DNA of 8,807 bases, taken from positions 1 through 8,807 of the forward strand of contig JAHECE010000106.1 in NCBI GenBank assembly GCA_024641895.1. The letters run 5' to 3'. The stretch comes from Actinomycetales bacterium. Lineage in GTDB: Bacteria; Actinomycetota; Actinomycetes; Actinomycetales; JAHECE01. The notes below the pieces were generated by a model that saw nothing but the letters and a program-made list of their open reading frames with translations, ran no database searches and was not told where the DNA came from. The position numbers and the translations under genes were made by a program. Below are positions 7,588 to 8,807 of this stretch, one piece after another (the first letter of the stretch is position 1; each line of letters starts with the position of its first letter).

Positions 7588-8594
7588 GCCGCACCTCGCC
7601 GGTAGACGTGGCGCAGGAGGTCCTCGACCGGCTCCAGGGTGCCGGCCTCCGCGAAGGCGACGGCGTCGTCTATCTCTGCGCTCACCTCGGCCTCCATCGT
7701 CTCCAGCGCGGCGTCGTCGAGGTAGCCGGTCGCCCGCAGCCGCGCCGTGAAGGCGTCGATCGGGTCGTGCGCCTTCCAGCGTGCGACCTCCTCCTTGGGC
7801 CGGTACAGCTCCGGGTCGTACATGGAGTGCGCCCGGAAGCGATAGGTACGGAACTCGACGAAGCACGGCCCGCCGCCCGCCGCGGTCAGGTCGACCGCCC
7901 GCTGCGCCGCCGCCCGGCAGGCCAGGACGTCCATGCCGTCGACCGACCAGCCGGCGACCCGGTACGAGGCCGCCTTGAGCACGAGGTCCGTCTGGGACTC
8001 CGAGCGCGCCAGCGCCGTGCCCATCGCGTAGAGGTTGTTCTCGCAGAAGAAGACGACCGGCAGCGACCAGAGCGCCGCGAGGTTCATCGACTCGTGGAAC
8101 TCGCCCTCGGCCACCGCGCCCTCACCGAAGAAGGCTGCTGTCACCCGGTCCCGGCCGCTCAGGTGGTCCGCGAGCGCGAGCCCGACGGCGAGGGGGAGCC
8201 CGGCGGCAACGATCGCGCTGCCGCCGTAGAAGCGGGCCTGGGCGTCGAAAAGATGCATCGACCCGCCGCGTCCGCCGCTGCAGCCCTCGACGCGCCCGTA
8301 CATCTCGGCCATGACGGCGCGGGCGCTGATCCCGCGGGCGAGGGCATGGCCGTGCTCGCGGTACGTGGCCAGCACGGCGTCCTCGGGTCGCAGCGCCTGC
8401 ATCGCGCCGGTGGCGACGGCCTCCTCGCCGATGTACAGGTGCATGAACCCGCGGATCTTGGTGGCGCTGTAGAGCTCGACGCAGCGCTCCTCGAAGCGGC
8501 GGATCCGGATCATCTCCTGCAGGAGGTGCCGGGCGCCCTCCCCGTCAAGGCCCGGTGCGAGGGGGAGCTGCGTCGTGGGCGGGGCTGTCGTCAT
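7584..8594 (-). CDS. pdhA: 2-oxo acid (pyruvate-type) dehydrogenase E1 alpha subunit
   Basis: Predicted 336-aa alpha subunit of the thiamine-diphosphate E1 that decarboxylates the 2-oxo acid and passes the acyl group to E2 lipoamide. Recognisable segments are the N-terminal MIRIRRFEERC (28-38), GFMHLYIGEEAVATG (49-63), the RGGSMHLFD loop (109-117), and the cofactor motif from GEGAVAEGEF (157-166) to FFCENN (182-187). The phosphorylation-loop-like YRFRAHSMYDPELYR (251-265) is also present. The cofactor motif reads GEG instead of the usual GDG: the metal-binding aspartate is a glutamate (residue 158). The ATG at 8594 overlaps the stop of the upstream ligase gene as ATGA, with GGAGG 5-6 nt before it. 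Length is normal for the bacterial alpha2beta2 type. Pyruvate is the likeliest substrate, but this is not proven from the sequence. Confidence 0.94.
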   Translation of the reverse strand: MTTAPPTTQLPLAPGLDGEGARHLLQEMIRIRRFEERCVELYSATKIRGFMHLYIGEEAVATGAMQALRPEDAVLATYREHGHALARGISARAVMAEMYGRVEGCSGGRGGSMHLFDAQARFYGGSAIVAAGLPLAVGLALADHLSGRDRVTAAFFGEGAVAEGEFHESMNLAALWSLPVVFFCENNLYAMGTALARSESQTDLVLKAASYRVAGWSVDGMDVLACRAAAQRAVDLTAAGGGPCFVEFRTYRFRAHSMYDPELYRPKEEVARWKAHDPIDAFTARLRATGYLDDAALETMEAEVSAEIDDAVAFAEAGTLEPVEDLLRHVYRRGAA

Positions 8595-8807
8595 GCGTCC
8601 TCCACGTGCTCTGGGTGGTTCTCCTCGGGAGGCGACGGGGCCTCGTCGGCGGACTCGAGCGTCGACAGGTCACCGATGGGCAGCCCGAGCTCGCGGGCGC
8701 GCAGGAGGCGGCGCATGATCTTGCCGCTGCGCGTATGGGGGAGGTCGGCCACGAAGGCGATGGTCCGCGGGGCGACGGCGGCCCCGAGTCGAGCCCGGCC
8801 GTGCCCG
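8591..8807 (-). CDS. acs: C-terminal end of an acetyl-CoA-synthetase-like AMP-forming ligase (partial)
   Basis: The last 71 codons of a gene that enters from the right edge. The visible part contains APRTIAFVADLPHTRSGKIMRR. This is the C-terminal A10 motif of the AMP-forming acyl-CoA synthetase superfamily, and the lysine in SGK is the catalytic residue for adenylation and the site of reversible acetylation in acetyl-CoA synthetases. The TRSGKIMRRLLRARELG form and the following GDLSTLE resemble acetate-CoA ligases more than long-chain ligases. An acidic, Pro/Glu-rich tail (about 20 residues) ends the protein. Its stop overlaps the E1-alpha start (ATGA), so this gene heads the visible part of the operon. 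Because most of the enzyme is outside the window, acetate specificity is provisional. Confidence 0.82.
   Translation of the reverse strand, partial: GHGRARLGAAVAPRTIAFVADLPHTRSGKIMRRLLRARELGLPIGDLSTLESADEAPSPPEENHPEHVEDA

Noticed and set aside
5869..7605. Long plus-strand open frame (578 codons) opposite E2 and E1-beta
   Set aside because: The translation resembles no protein family and lies antisense to clearly conserved dehydrogenase genes; no ribosome site supports it.

Overview
The window is very GC-rich, with tightly packed, overlapping genes, GTG and ATG starts and strong GGAGG-type ribosome binding sites. Together with the protein flavour (actinobacterial-type tail sheath and tube, CorA, Ala/Pro-rich E2 linkers), this suggests a high-GC actinobacterium, possibly a member of the Micrococcales. 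The taxon is an inference; no rRNA or other marker gene is present.

Left part (1-2982, minus strand): the first genes of a contractile phage-tail-like particle, most likely an extracellular contractile injection system (eCIS). In transcription order they are a 529-aa contractile sheath, a 173-aa tail tube protein, a 248-aa T4 gp26-like baseplate/hub protein with two CxxC pairs, and the first 13 codons of another gene that overlaps the previous stop and runs off the left edge. Spike, baseplate wedge, ATPase and cargo genes would lie beyond the left edge, so the eCIS assignment rests on three structural genes.

Middle (2983-4916): a 271-bp divergent intergenic region carries phased 11-bp direct repeats near each gene. 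It separates the sheath operon from a plus-strand gene for a 133-aa protein I cannot identify. A repeat-rich and hairpin-rich spacer follows, then a plus-strand corA-type divalent metal ion transporter of 338 aa.

Right part (4947-8807, minus strand): a translationally coupled operon. In transcription order it holds the C-terminal end of an acetyl-CoA-synthetase-like AMP-forming ligase, the E1-alpha and E1-beta subunits of a pyruvate-type 2-oxo acid dehydrogenase, a single-lipoyl E2 acyltransferase, and an 81-aa acyl carrier protein. The first four genes overlap by 4 to 8 nt, and the ACP starts 12 nt after the E2 stop. No E3 gene is visible. The operon places two routes to acyl-CoA (ligase and dehydrogenase) beside a dedicated ACP, which suggests that C2 or short acyl units are made locally and passed to that ACP. 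This is the most interesting functional hypothesis in the window.

The most notable non-coding structures are tandem repeats at the 3' ends of the tube gene and the 133-aa gene. In both cases the repeat unit includes the gene's own stop codon, so in-frame stops are duplicated, and the two arrays share the core TGACTSAGCG.
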